DNA of 25,607 bases from Cylindrobasidium torrendii FP15055 ss-10 (taxonomy: Eukaryota > Basidiomycota > Agaricomycetes > Agaricales > Physalacriaceae). Positions 10,326 through 20,592 of this stretch are shown piece after piece (position 1 is the first letter of the stretch; each line of letters starts with the position of its first letter). The position numbers and the translations under genes were made by a program. The stretch spans positions 1-25,607 of the forward strand of contig KN880742.1 in NCBI GenBank assembly GCA_000934385.1, in the 5' to 3' direction. Under the pieces are notes generated by a model. That model was not told the DNA's origin. It was given only the letters and a program-made list of their open reading frames with translations, and ran no database searches.

Positions 10326-12801
10326 ATGTCGAGGAATCCCGGGCAATCTACGAGTAGAGGAACCAAAGTGCCGAGCAAAATGAACGTCTCGCACGACAAC
10401 GGCGATATGGAGAACGTCGAATTGGGCACTCCGGGGGCTCTAAGCGCCTGGACAGAGCGCCACGACCACCATCAATCCCGTCGTTCCGAGAAGGTAGAGC
10501 GCCGGGCATTGGGGAAAGAAAAGAACAGTGAGTTGTGTGTTTGCGCCCCTCGCGCTGGATTTTGTTGACGACCACTTTAACGGCAGGTCAGGGAATGGCT
10601 CGCGGTGCCCCGAATGCAGCTCCTGTCGCTGCTAAAGCGCTTAAGAAAACAATGTTTGGAATAAAGCAGGACCAGGCGAGTGGGGGGAAGACGGAAGACG
10701 AACTTTTGAATGACCCACTGAGTTCGAGTCCGTATCCTGCATTGCGCTTTGTGCTCATCGCTGACCCATGTGCATAGCGTTCGACTATACCAAGAAGTAT
10801 CCCAGGGATAAGCGTTACGAAGAGCTTCACGATGACGCCCGGGTCTGGCGCACCTACAATGATGAGGCCGCAATATTCGACACCGACATGGTTGGCGAAG
10901 CAGCAGACAGCCTCGACATCTTGCTGGTGTTTGTAGGCCTGATTTCTTTCCGTGCCGTGCGGTCACGTTTGCTGAGATGTCCATAGGCTGGTCTATTTTC
11001 CGCGATTCTTTCGACATTTGTTGCACAGACTTCCCAGTCGCTATCACCAGATAGCGCCGCTCTCACGGTCTCACTTCTCGCCGAGCTTGTTGCTGTGCAG
11101 CGTGCAGCGCTCACGGGTGCCCCCCTCTCCGACATCGCATCCGTAAATCTTTCACCAGCCATCAAGCGAACGAGCATCTGGGTGAACGCGCTTTGGTTCA
11201 CCGGTCTTGCTCTGAGCCTTGCATCGGCGCTTCTCGCGGTTCTGTCCAAGCAGTGGCTGCGTCAATATGTCTCCTTCATTGCAGGTTCTGCTCGTGAGCG
11301 GGCGCTCATTCGTCAATTTCGTTACGACGGGATGGAGAAGTGGGCCGTGCGCACGATTGTCGGACTTCTTCCCACGATTCTTCATCTAGCCCTCGGTCTC
11401 TTCCTTGCCGGACTCGTCGTCTTTCTTGCACCGTTGCAGCGAGGTATTGCTATTTCCGTCGGGATTATTTCCGGGACGTTGTTTGCCGCATACATTTCGT
11501 CCATCATCATCGCTGTCGTCCACGTTCAATCACCCTACCGAACCACATTCTCAGACATTATTTCCACATCGCTTCGCTGGCTTTTCAACACCGTGTACCC
11601 CATCGACCCAGGTATGTCCAAGGGTCCGCTTGCACCGACAGCTCGAGCCGCAGAGCAGACATCAGCGGTGTGTCTCGAAGAACGTACTGGCGCCACGCAA
11701 GCCTGTAATGCTCTTATGTGGCTTCACACCGCTACGGGGAGCATGTCGGCAAAAAACATCATCATGTATTCGTTGGGCGCATTTCCTGACCAATTCTTTG
11801 ACGGGGACAAGCAGCAGGGCATATTTGCTCGACTCGGCAATGGTTATGGTCCAGACATCGATAGTTCCCTCCGATGGGTGTACGACTCTCCCAATCCTAC
11901 GGTGTATGATTGGGAGCGCAAGTTCAGGATACTTTGTCATTCTAAATCTGTCGAAGGCTTCCTCGATATGGATGTCGTCGTGGACCATCTTGAGTCTGAT
12001 GTTGGCCTTGCCTTGGCCTGTGCCGCCGTGCAAGTTGCATGGCCGGATCACCGCAGGTCAAAAGTTCTCCCGAAGTACGGCCGTAGTGCCCAGCTTGCAG
12101 CTCTACAAGGCCTGTTTTCCAAGGATGCTTGCCTCATTTTGACGCATCTTCGACTGAATATCCCAGACATACGAATGCCCTCTGTATATGTAGCTATTGC
12201 TCAAGCCCTTGGGTCTGCACCACCCGTTGTATGGAGCAGCCTCGCTCGGAATAGTCCATCGCTGAATTGCCTCTCTCCACGCGACCTCGATAATTGGCCG
12301 TCACATATCAACCTTCGAGCCTATCTGCATCTAATTGTTTGGTCGCTAACACACTCAAGGAGTCCGTCCGTTTTCCAGACTCCAGTCGACTTTCTTACTG
12401 TCTTGCATTCTGTCTTCCAAAAACGCGGATGGTACCATCGTCACGATGAATCTTGGCACCACAAGTCCCTACAACCCCTTTTCGGACAGTGGACATTTGT
12501 CCCCCAGGACAATGGAGACAACGACCTCATCGTTGACTCCCCTCCGCCCAACGAAAATGCAGTCTGGGAACCAGCCGTCTACCCATCGGAATGGCCCCCG
12601 CTTCCCGCTCCCACTTGGGCCGCGGCATGGGACGCTGCCGAAGCCGAATACAAGTCTGAGGACACCCAGGAGAATGCGAAGGACAGGGGAAGGCTACATT
12701 TCACCAAAGGAGGGCTTGGGAACGGAATTCGAAAGCTCGTCCGCGAGAAGCTCTGTGGCGGGAACATGCTTGGAGACGAGACTAGGATCGAAACAGTTTG
12801 A
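10326..12801 (+). CDS. DUF6535 membrane protein, copy A, 770 aa
   Basis: Exons 10326-10527, 10587-10727, 10778-10932 and 10987-12801 join in frame; introns are 59, 50 and 54 bp. The start is ATG in AAAAACATGTCG. Residues 1-113 are hydrophilic and include GDMENVELGTPGALS (26-40) and FGIKQD. The DUF6535 core starts near 115 with DYTKKYPRDKRYEEL. Four membrane helices follow: about 160-180 (LLVFAGLFSAILSTFVAQ), 230-251, 290-314 and 320-344. Between helices 2 and 3 lies SKQWLRQYVSF and ARERALIRQFRYDGMEKW. Residues 345-770 form a soluble region with HLESDVGLALA, LGSAPP, SHINLRAYL, VFQTPVDFLT and a tail VWEPAVYPSEWPPLPAPTW. I recognise DUF6535 from GLFSA...TFVAQTSQSL and the helix-2 block. The family has no known function; a membrane location is inferred from the helices. 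No lesions were seen. Confidence 0.9.
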
Positions 12802-13039
12802 GACTCACAGGTCGAGCAGTCGGGAAGGTGCAACGTCGCATTTGCTGGGAGTTTGGTGTGCGCCTACGTTCAAAATTTTGGTTTTCTTTTGAAAGTCGGC
12901 GATATATATTCAATGTGGTGCATTGTATCTCTACATCTAATATAGAGCTCTCATCGAAGTCCCTAATCCCAGTCCATTCAAACCAAGAATGTAATGATAA
13001 GTTCGAAATGTTTAACCTTCCCTTATCCTTCCTCCATCG
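12802..13039. other. 3' flank of DUF6535 copy A
   Basis: The probable 3' UTR and spacer, AT-richer from 12880 (TATATATTCAATG). The gene on the right reads towards it. No gene was seen. Confidence 0.4.
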
Positions 13040-13470
13040 ACAATTCACGACCAGCAGTTCGCACAGAGGTCATAGAACCTGCACAGATCCGTCAGCCATG
13101 AGCAACAGCGAAGGGAGGAAAGGACTTGCCGAGGGCTACCACTCGACCGTACGTCCTCAAGCTTGCTCCAGTCTTCAGCGGAGTCATGCACTCCCCATCG
13201 CAGGCGCTTGCATTCGCGACGTAGATGATGTCCTTGTGTGAAGCGCGTGCGAGGCTGACTTTTATGACCTGTCGTGTTTAGCTCCTTCTACTACATGTCT
13301 CAGCACTTCGTCTCGCCAATCATCAAGCGTACAGAGGAGACATTTTACCAGGTTGCAGCGGTCACAAAGGACTCCCCACCCCGCTCCGGTCAAAGTCAAA
13401 GTTGTTTACAGGTCGCAGCACTGGACGATGTTGCCGTTGAGCGAGAAACGAAGGTCTTGGAGTGAACGAG
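13040..13470 (-). pseudogene. Decayed copy of the secreted-protein gene
   Basis: The + strand text aligns with the intact gene immediately to the right. 13049-13212 matches about 13796-13978: it shares TTCGCAC, GGGCTACC(A/G)CTCGA, CGTACGTCC or CTACGTCC, and the Cys-Asp-Gly region read as GATGGGGAGTGCATGA on the - strand. 13215-13250 matches the GTAGATG.TGTCCTTGT block near 13990. 13280-13315 matches the AGCTCCTTC block at the second intron near 14065. The match becomes weak beyond about 13340. In the relic the - strand frame hits stops where the intact gene reads DGDCSMTFDNF. It lies in tandem and in the same orientation as the intact gene, so a local duplication followed by decay is the simplest reading. 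Confidence 0.72.
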
Positions 13471-13554
13471 GTTGAGGACGATGGAGCATTTAAGAAGCTG
13501 CTCGCATATGCAAGTGCGCGAGATTTTGGTCGACGCGGTCGGAAAGGGAGGTGC

Positions 13555-13581
13555 CCGTGGTGGTGATGGTGATGGTGGTAG
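13555..13581. repeat. GGTGAT-type simple repeat
   Basis: GTGGTGGTGATGGTGATGGTGG is a short imperfect trinucleotide run. It creates a His run in a - strand open frame (13362-13655), which I do not regard as a gene. Confidence 0.6.
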
Positions 13582-13715
13582 TTTAAGCGGAAAGAGACAA
13601 GCGCGCGCACAAAGTTAAGAAGACTTGGTGGTATCACCCCCACAAGAGCATTCAAAATAACATTAAAGACTCTTCAGTAAGATAAATTCCAAGGACACCA
13701 ATCTCTTCCCCTAGC

Positions 13716-14414
13716 TTACGCGTTCGAGTTGAACAGCCAGTCGTTGAAGTCGGTGTACGACACGTCCTCCGTAGCAGTCCACTCCGTGATGTACGACCAG
13801 TAGTTCGCACGGAGATCGTCCGAGGACCTACACAACTTGTCAGCTTCCCCGAAACACTGCGAAGAGGGCATAAGACTTACGGGGGGCTACCGCTCGATCC
13901 TACGTCCGAAAGCGAGCTGGAAATGAACTGGGCGAAGTTGTCGAATGTCATGCTGCAGTCTCCGTCGCAGTCGCCGACAATGGGCTGGTAGATGTTGTCC
14001 TTGTTGAGCGCAGGGGCAGAGGCAGGCTCGTACGACGCGTCGCGGCACTGGAGGCGCGTGTTCAGCTCCTTCGGCTATGTATCTCATCAGTATTCGCAGC
14101 ACGCTTGGGCAAGAAGGCTGGAAGACGTACGCCCCAGCAGGTCGAGGTAGCGACGCAGGACTTGATGTTCCACGGGTCGTGCGTTTCTCCTGCAGCGAGG
14201 AAGGTGCTTTCACAGTCACGCGCCTTCAGGAAGAGGTAAGTTCCGAAGGATGTAGGCAAGAAAGGGAGACACGCACGAGATCTGCGCAGCCAGCGTAGGA
14301 GAACTGATTGTGCCACCATCCGACGTACTTGCCATTGGAGGCGCAAGTGCCATCATCGATCTTCGCCGCAAGAGCGAGAGCAGGGAGAATAGCGAAGAAG
14401 GCAGTGAAGCGCAT
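13716..14414 (-). CDS. Small secreted protein, 178 aa
   Basis: On the - strand the exons are 14277-14414, 14131-14223, 13881-14074 and 13716-13827, joined in frame; introns are 53, 56 and 53 bp (GTGCGT, GTACGT and GTAAGT donors). The product starts with a signal peptide, MRFTAFFAILPALALAAKI, with likely cleavage around residues 17-18. The mature protein is about 160 aa and includes GTCASNGKYVGWWHNQFSY, AGCADL, KSCVATSTCWG, LQCRDASYEPASAPAL and GDCDGDCSMTFDNF. It has nine cysteines spread over the first two thirds, mostly aromatic and acidic residues near the C-terminus (YWSYITEW), and no transmembrane segment after the signal. I recognise no named family. Size, cysteine content and export signal fit a fungal secreted cysteine-rich protein. 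Two decayed relatives lie in this window. The role is unknown. Confidence 0.85.
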
Positions 14415-14477
14415 GACTGTGTGGGCGAAGGGAAGGAAAGAGATTCGGATGAGGACGACAACTCAACTCGACCGCCT

Positions 14478-14483
14478 TATAAG
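14478..14483 (-). promoter_or_regulatory. TATA-like box of the secreted-protein gene
   Basis: TTATAA (in CTTATAAGG on the - strand) lies about 65 bp upstream of the ATG at 14414. Confidence 0.45.
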
Positions 14484-15756
14484 TGTACCCTTTCCTGATC
14501 CTCGAGCCTCCCGATTTGAAGCCCTCGAACTCGAAGGGCAGAGTTGGCCGTTGCCGCCAGGCGCGCTGGACGCCCAACCTGGTCCAAAACATCAGAAGCA
14601 CCATCCTTCCATGAAGTTGGCACGCTGGAAGCAGAGCTAAGCATAGCAAGAAGCGTCCAAGCACAGCGGGATGCCTTCCGGGAACTACAGACTTGCGCAT
14701 ATGTCGTAGTCTAATACAGGTCTAATATGAGTATACCGCTCGGATAGCTAGGCGGACGGGAAGGAAACATACCCAATTTGGATTGTACTCCGTCTTTGAG
14801 CAGTGCTACTGGGTTATCACATCGGTGCGTCGAAGCCGGGAATGAAGTTGGTTGTACAGCCCGCTGAACACAAGGACGCCCGAGTTCGGACACGCGTGGC
14901 CAATTGACTTGGGGGATATTTCTTGGGCTCCGTTAAGCTGCGTTGCCGCCCGTAGGTTGATCCACAGTTTCGCATTGGGACAGAAGAACACAAGCGAGCG
15001 CCCATGAAGGACCGGTGAAGGACATCGTAGTTCGGAGTTCCAAACAGAGCGCGTGTCAAGCGATCGGGAAATGACATCAACTGTCACCTGATCTCCATCG
15101 CGTCGGACGCGTCAAGTTCCAACAAGTCCAACTAAACTCCAACAATTTCAACCCTATCCCTATATCACTTCATCCAGTGCGAATATCGCTGATGTGTTCC
15201 GACTAGTTTAATACTAGCCTCGATACACCTTTCTCCATTGAGCTGTTCGCTCGAATGAATATCATCTGCTCCCAATGTCCAGCGTGTAAAGGGATTCCAT
15301 TGACACGAACTCGGGACCCATCTAGAATCGTCTCGTATCGACGGATTTATCCTGCGTCACTTTCCCTCCCTCAGTCGTAGTCACGCCGGAGATGAGCGTT
15401 GTGAGAACCTGCCTCAAAGCCATCTAATCGAAGTCGACTTACACCGAGCCGGTACAGCTATTGACGAGGCTAGACTTTCTTTGGATTGCTTTGCGTAACC
15501 ATCAATTCTCTCTGTGTCTTTGACAAAAAGAAGTGTTGCTCCAAAGCGGAATGAGCTTCAATGGGACACAGTCAACTCAACAACGAGATCAGTCTTGATA
15601 ACACTACAAAAGGCAAGGAATCGCAAGCTTGCAGTAGATGAATAATCCTCGCAGCATAGGTTGAAGACTGACGCAGTCCTGCACCGCACCGCTGAACAAC
15701 CGTACCATGAGCAATATGCTCTAATTTGGAGTTGACTTGGAGGCGAGCTCGGGGCA

Positions 15757-15828
15757 GTTTCGGAGGTAATGCCGATCCTGCTATGATCCGCGTCTTGAGT
15801 CCGAACCATCATCATCCTCGTTTTCCTG
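15757..15828. repeat. Dispersed repeat, copy 1
   Basis: This matches 19111-19177 in the same orientation. Both share GCGTCTTG, then a few differing bases, then CCGAACCATCATCATCC and TTTTCCTG, plus TTCGGAG near the left end. Read on the - strand, the bases to its right encode FVGIPGAGK, which resembles a nucleotide-binding P-loop, followed by stops. It may be debris of a mobile element or a dead ATPase gene. Confidence 0.6.
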
Positions 15829-16099
15829 CTCCCGGGATACCTACAAACGCGCACTCTGGGAATCGTGCTCTCCCATACATCTCGTAAAGGACCCATCACA
15901 GACGAAAGGCAGCAGTATAATACGGGCCAAGCATGACGCGCTCAACGACGAGGAGGACTTGGCTTCGGTGCGGTGCCGGCGGACCGCGGACATATTGGCA
16001 AGGCAGGCGCGCGCATTCACTTAGAGGGAGAGAATAATGTGCTCATCCATGACATCCAACAGGGTGCGTGCTCTTTATCCTTTGTATTTTGCATTCCCC

Positions 16100-16129
16100 A
16101 TTTTCTTGCATTTTCTTGCATTTTCTTGC
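16100..16129. repeat. Three tandem copies of ATTTTCTTGC
   Basis: Three perfect 10-bp units in a T-rich stretch. No function is visible. Confidence 0.9.
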
Positions 16130-17131
16130 CCCATCCCACCCTTCTCGGCGGCTATCCGTGTCATTTCATTTGTTTACAAGGCGTCGTCCCAAGTATAGAT
16201 AGAAACCAATGCTGACGCTACCCCACAGATCAAGTTGGCCATAGTTCCCCGCGCACCCAGCCTACATCCTGCATAAAAAGAGGGGTATGAATCCACGACA
16301 GCACCTACATCTTCGAGTCCTCTGTAATATGGGTACTTCTCTTATGGGGCCGTAACCTCGTAAGTCCTTTTTCGCACATTCCACATAGTCCGAGGCCATC
16401 AAATCCTGCGTGACCACGCCAACCCGGGGCAAACATTTCCCGACTACATACACAGGACACTTGCAGTGCCACGCCGCTCTCTACACTCTCATCCCTGCGC
16501 GCGCGCTCAACGAATACTCGCCTTTTGATGGCCGCGGTGAGTAGGGCGCCATGGCACGCGCGACCTTCCCTTTGAAAGTCGCTCGAGTGAGAAAAGTCAC
16601 ACGTTGGGTAAGCTTCGTTCTCGCTGCTTTGCTGCTTTGGAGGCATGCGTGTAGGTCCGCGGACGACCTCCATATAAAGTACAGGTTGTATATCATAGAT
16701 GTATCAAGGACTACAGTACAACCTGTTGCCCGGTTCGACCTCCGCTCTATCCTGATGCTTCATTCTTTTGTCAATCGGGCTGGTGATGATTCAAATACTC
16801 TTTGATAGCAACAACCCACTACATACACTGAAAGCAATTCAATGCAATGCTCACTGCTCATTTGACTGGCAATAACTAATAAACTAAGACGCGAAGAACT
16901 CGATGGAACTAGGAAGATATGAACAACCTGTTTTTCACTCGGAGTTTGACATAGCTCGGTAACTTGTATTCCGCGGCATCTTTCGAAGTGCTCACAGCAT
17001 TGGTTTCTAATACAAATTCCAGAGCGATTAACAAATCTCGTCAAATCCGTGCCACATGACATCCGAAGTTCGATCCATCATTGCAACAACGCGCCTTTAC
17101 CTTCATCATCGAGTGTATTCACCCGGGCGTC

Positions 17132-18857
17132 ATGTCGTCGAGGAGATCCAAGCGATCTACCCATGAAGACTCCAAGGCAGCGAGCGTCATGAACGCCAGC
17201 TTGCAAGATCAAGGCGATGCGGAGAACGTTGAGTTGGTCACTCCGGGAGCTCGAAGCGGCAAGTCAGAGCGCTCAGAGGCACATGCACCCCACGCTTCTC
17301 AGGAGGGAGCGGAGGGGAAACCAGGCGAAGAAGCTGAAGGTGTGTTGCAGACTTGGAGCCTCACGGGTATTTGCTGATCAGTTGTTATCTAGCTGGTCAA
17401 AAGCCGACGCACGGTGGTTCGAATCCGATTCCTGTCGCTGCAGAGGCTATCAAGAAGACAAGGTTTGGGATGAAAAAGGACCAGACGAGTGGGATGAAGA
17501 AGGAGAAGGAGTTAAGAGACACACAATATTCGAGTCCTTCGGGTAGTGCGTACCCTGCATCGCGTTTTCCACACATCACTGATGAGCGCCTACAGCTTTC
17601 GACTGCACAAAGAAATATCCTCCGCATAAGCGCTACGAGGAGCTGCACAATGGCGCGCGCGTATGGCTCACGTACAACGACGAGGCAGCGGTCTTCGACA
17701 CGGAGATAGTCGCGAAGCAGCTGACAGTCTCGACATCCTGCTTGTATTTGTACGATGATTCTTTGCCTTAAGTTGTCTCATTTACTGAAAAGTATCCAGG
17801 CCGGTTTATTCTCCGCCGTTCTCACGACGTTTGTCGCACAGACCTCGCAGTCACTCTCAACAGACAACGCCGCGGTCACCGTTTCGCTTCTCGGCGAGCT
17901 TGTTGCTCTTCAGCGCGCAGCGCTAACGGGTGCCTCCCTCTCCGACATTGCATCCGCCAATCTTTCACCAGCCATTGAGCGGACAAGCATCTGGGTGAAC
18001 GCGCTCTGGTTCACCAGTCTTGCTCTGAGCTTATCATCGGCGCTTCTCGCAGTCTTGTCCAAGCAGTGGCTGCGTCAATATGTCTCCTTCATCGCAGGGT
18101 CTGCTCGCGAACGCGCGTTGATTCGACAGTTCCGGTATGATGGGATGGAAAAATGGGCTGTGCGGACGATTGTCGGACTTCTTCCCATGATCCTTCACCT
18201 TGCCCTTGGTCTCTTCCTTGCTGGACTCGTCGTTTTTCTTGCACCGCTGCAGCGCGGCATCGCTATCTCGGTCGGGACCATTTCTGGGGCGTTGTTCATC
18301 GCCTATTCCGCGTCTATCATCATCGCTGTTGTCCATGTCCAATCCCCTTACCGTACTACATTTTCCGACATTCTCTCCACATCGTTTTGCTGGATTTTCG
18401 CTACTGTCTACCCCATCTTCCAGCCAAGGTTGGGTCTCCCCAAGGCATCGGTTGAAAGTACTGCTCGAGCTGCCGAAAAGAATCTGGCGGTGTGTTTGGA
18501 GGAGCACGCTGGCGCTACACAGGCATGTCGCGCCCTTCTATGGCTTCATAACACTACTGGGAGCGTATCCGCCAAAACCCTAATCAAGAATTCTTTGGGC
18601 GCATTTCCATCCGGATTTCAGTGTGGGAGCCAGCTGTCTATCCACCGGAATGGCCGCCGTTTCCTGCTCCTACTTGGGCTGAGGCATGGGAGGCTATTGA
18701 AGCCAAGTTTGAGTCTGACGAGGCCGAGAAAAAGGCGAAGAGTGAGGGGAAGGCGCGAGGGACCAGAGAACGATTTGGGAGTGGAGCTTGGAAGCTTGTC
18801 CGCGAGAAGTTACGCGGCGGCGGCGGCGTGTTACCAGAGACGCTCGAGATAGTGTGA
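17132..18857 (+). pseudogene. DUF6535 membrane protein, copy B, broken
   Basis: Exons match those of copies A and C: 17132-17339, 17393-17545, 17596-17749 and 17800 onward, with introns of 53, 50 and 50 bp. Exon 1 carries GDAENVELVTPGARS, exon 2 FGMKKDQTSG, exon 3 the KRYEEL block, and exon 4 all four helices with LIRQFRYDGMEKW. Two lesions break it. Exon 3 is 154 nt instead of 155: one base is lost near 17710, where A and C read a continuous GEAADSLDIL. After LGAFP (18609) the frame jumps within 14 bases to the tail WEPAVYPPEWPPFPAPTW (from 18624), where A has 777 bases; 763 nt are missing and the tail is out of frame. The C-terminal region is therefore gone. An ATG at 17755, inside the third intron, opens a frame across all four helices, so a truncated membrane protein is conceivable. 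Confidence 0.88.
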
Positions 18858-19734
18858 AAGACCGGGATGTTGGGCGACGAGGAAGGCGTGACACAGGCCC
18901 ATTTGCTTGACAGTCATATTCGATACGCCATTAATACACTGGAAATGGATGCTCAGATTTGTCCATCAATGCTGCGTCGCGAAGAGCTTTGCATCCCAGC
19001 TTGCTAGTCAGGATATGCGAGTGGGGCGATTCGGAACAGAAAAAGCACGACGGAGTGCATTCAACATACGAGCAGGCGCCGCGACAAATGGTGATAGTCA
19101 CGGTGATAGCGTCTTCGGAGCTAATGATCGATCCCAAGCGCGTCTTGGTTCCGAACCATCATCATCCCCTTTTCCTGCAACCTACCTGTCCTGGACACGC
19201 AGTAAACACTTCCGTCCGAAATTTCACCAACCCGCCAGGGAAACCGTGTTCTCGCAACTAGGCATGCGACAAACACCCATTCTGGATATTGCGTTCGATG
19301 GACTAGCTTATGGGCAAAGACAGCAAGGTCTGGGGTCTGAGCGGCGGCGCGAGGCTGATGCGAGCGAGGGAAAAAGTGTGATTGGGAGCGTGTGCGAGAA
19401 AGTATTCGGTTTATTGGATGTGCTTTTGAGCAAGGTGTGTTCTTCGTCCATGTTCTGACTTTCCCCGCGTTCTGCATTTCCTCATATTCTTTGTCCCTGG
19501 GGACCGTGTCAACAATCGTATTCTGCGCTCTTTCTATCCCTTACAATGTCCTCCTTCATATATAGCCTAACGCGCTGCAGACCACCTCGACTAGGAGAAT
19601 CCGTCTACACGTACGACTGGACAACCTGCTCGCAGCGCGGCATCCCTCGGTACCACCGTTTCTCCGCCCGCGCAACGCCCTCTCATGTGTCCTGGCCTGG
19701 CTGCAATGCTGGATACACGCGCGTTGATGCTCTG
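18858..19734. other. Spacer with an unassigned 183-codon open frame
   Basis: A + strand open frame runs 18907-19458. Its start context is weak, no domain is recognisable, and it crosses the dispersed repeat, so I do not call it a gene. Its end (SVIGSVCEKVFGLLDVLLSK) is amphipathic. A - strand frame at 18931-19137 with several Cys residues (CRGACSYVECTPSCFFC) covers the same DNA. Either could be a scrap of a dead gene. Confidence 0.3.
19111..19177. repeat. Dispersed repeat, copy 2
   Basis: Second copy of the block at 15757-15828, same orientation, with the 17-base core CCGAACCATCATCATCC at 19151-19167. It lies inside the 18907-19458 open frame, which argues against that frame being a real gene. 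Confidence 0.6.
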
Positions 19735-20265
19735 GCGAGCCTCTCGCGCTCGCACCACGAAGGGAAACAGCCTGTGCCAATGGGTGGTTGACGAGGTACC
19801 GACGACAGCGCCTACACTTTCTATGATGATCGTGCTGGACGGTGTCATGGGCCAGCTGCGATCTCGTACGTCCTTATCCACTCTACCTACACCAAAGCTC
19901 GACTGTCCTCGCAGGCTCCCCACTGTGAATGCACTTCTCTCGCCGACCTGCACATTTGGACTGCGACTTGGAGTACCGCGACTCGTTCTACAAGCCCACC
20001 TCTGCGCCTGCGCCCATGAAGACAACATGGTCACCTCCACCGTCGACTGCGAGGGAGAGTACACCATTGTGTTCGATAACTTCGCCGAGCTGGTCTCGAG
20101 CTTGCTTCTGTGCGCAATGGGATCGAGTACTAGTCTGGTGGTACTTAGTGTACCGTAAGTCTGAGCCTATCTGGTTATGAAGAAAGGCTGACGCTGCGTT
20201 TGTAGGTCCTTGAACAATCCTCGCTCGAACGGAGGAGGGTAGTATATCACGGCTACGACATAGAG
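19735..20265 (+). pseudogene. Decayed copy of the secreted-protein gene
   Basis: The pieces follow the order of the intact gene on the - strand. PLALAP then CANGW (19740-19790) matches the signal end and CASNGKYVGW. CDL with a GTACGT donor (about 19854-19863) matches ADL and its intron, ending CGCAG at 19913. EYRDSFYKPTSAPAP (about 19972-20016) matches QCRDASYEPASAPA. After a frame change, VDCEGEYTIVFDNFAELVSS (20042-20102) matches GDCDGDCSMTFDNFAQFISS. A GTAAGT...TTGTAG intron (20155-20205) follows. SLNNPRSN, a stop, then YIT (20207-20251) matches SSDDLRANYWSYIT. The part equivalent to exon 2 is poorly preserved. It is dead through frame changes and a stop near the C-terminus. It lies just before DUF6535 copy C. 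Confidence 0.78.
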
Positions 20266-20592
20266 CCCTTTCAATTTGGATATTTCTCTGAGTTGTGCCG
20301 TCTGTTGCTCGAGCCATGTATGCGTAAATACAACAAATCTTTGAATATGGCATACATGCGATTCAATAACGCCTTGCTCTATTCTAGAGAAGTCTGATAT
20401 GAAAGCCTTATACGTTGCTTATATGAAGTCAGTCCTTACTGTATGGAGATTTTCGATGGCTGAGAGGACCCTGCACTGGCGCGTCGGCTCAGTCTTCTCC
20501 GGTCATCTAACTCCATCACAGCCTGTGACGCATGAACATACTCTTCTCGTTCTTCCCGCCATCATCGAAGTTTTCGTATCCAAAAGAGCGCG
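20266..20592. other. Upstream region of DUF6535 copy C
   Basis: No gene was seen. TTTCGATGGCTGAG near 20450 weakly recalls the element upstream of copies A and D, but the match is too short to call. Confidence 0.35.

Larger units (their letters stand above)
14484..17131. other. Long gene-poor spacer with repeat debris
   Basis: I see no gene that can be supported across about 2.6 kb. Open frames such as 14806-15087 (-), 15558-15899 (-), 15973-16215 (+), 16305-16673 (-) and 16551-16805 (+) lack domains and splice support. The + strand at 15937-16020 (ALNDEEDLASVRCRRTAD, then stop) reads like a coding scrap. 15757-15828 is a dispersed repeat, and 16100-16129 is a short tandem repeat. The stretch just before 17132 is the upstream region of DUF6535 copy B. 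Confidence 0.4.

Noticed and set aside
10577..11047. 156-codon frame on - at the 5' part of DUF6535 copy A
   Set aside because: It crosses three introns of a gene whose paralogues conserve the + strand reading.
13274..13465. 63-codon + strand frame (FYYMSQHFVSPI)
   Set aside because: The same DNA aligns in reverse with the secreted-protein gene, so it is relic DNA rather than a new exon.
13362..13655. - strand frame with a run of seven His
   Set aside because: The His run comes from a simple GGTGAT-type repeat, and there is no other support.
18907..19458. 183-codon + strand open frame as a gene
   Set aside because: It contains the dispersed repeat also found at 15757-15828, where no frame is kept, and has no domain or good start context.
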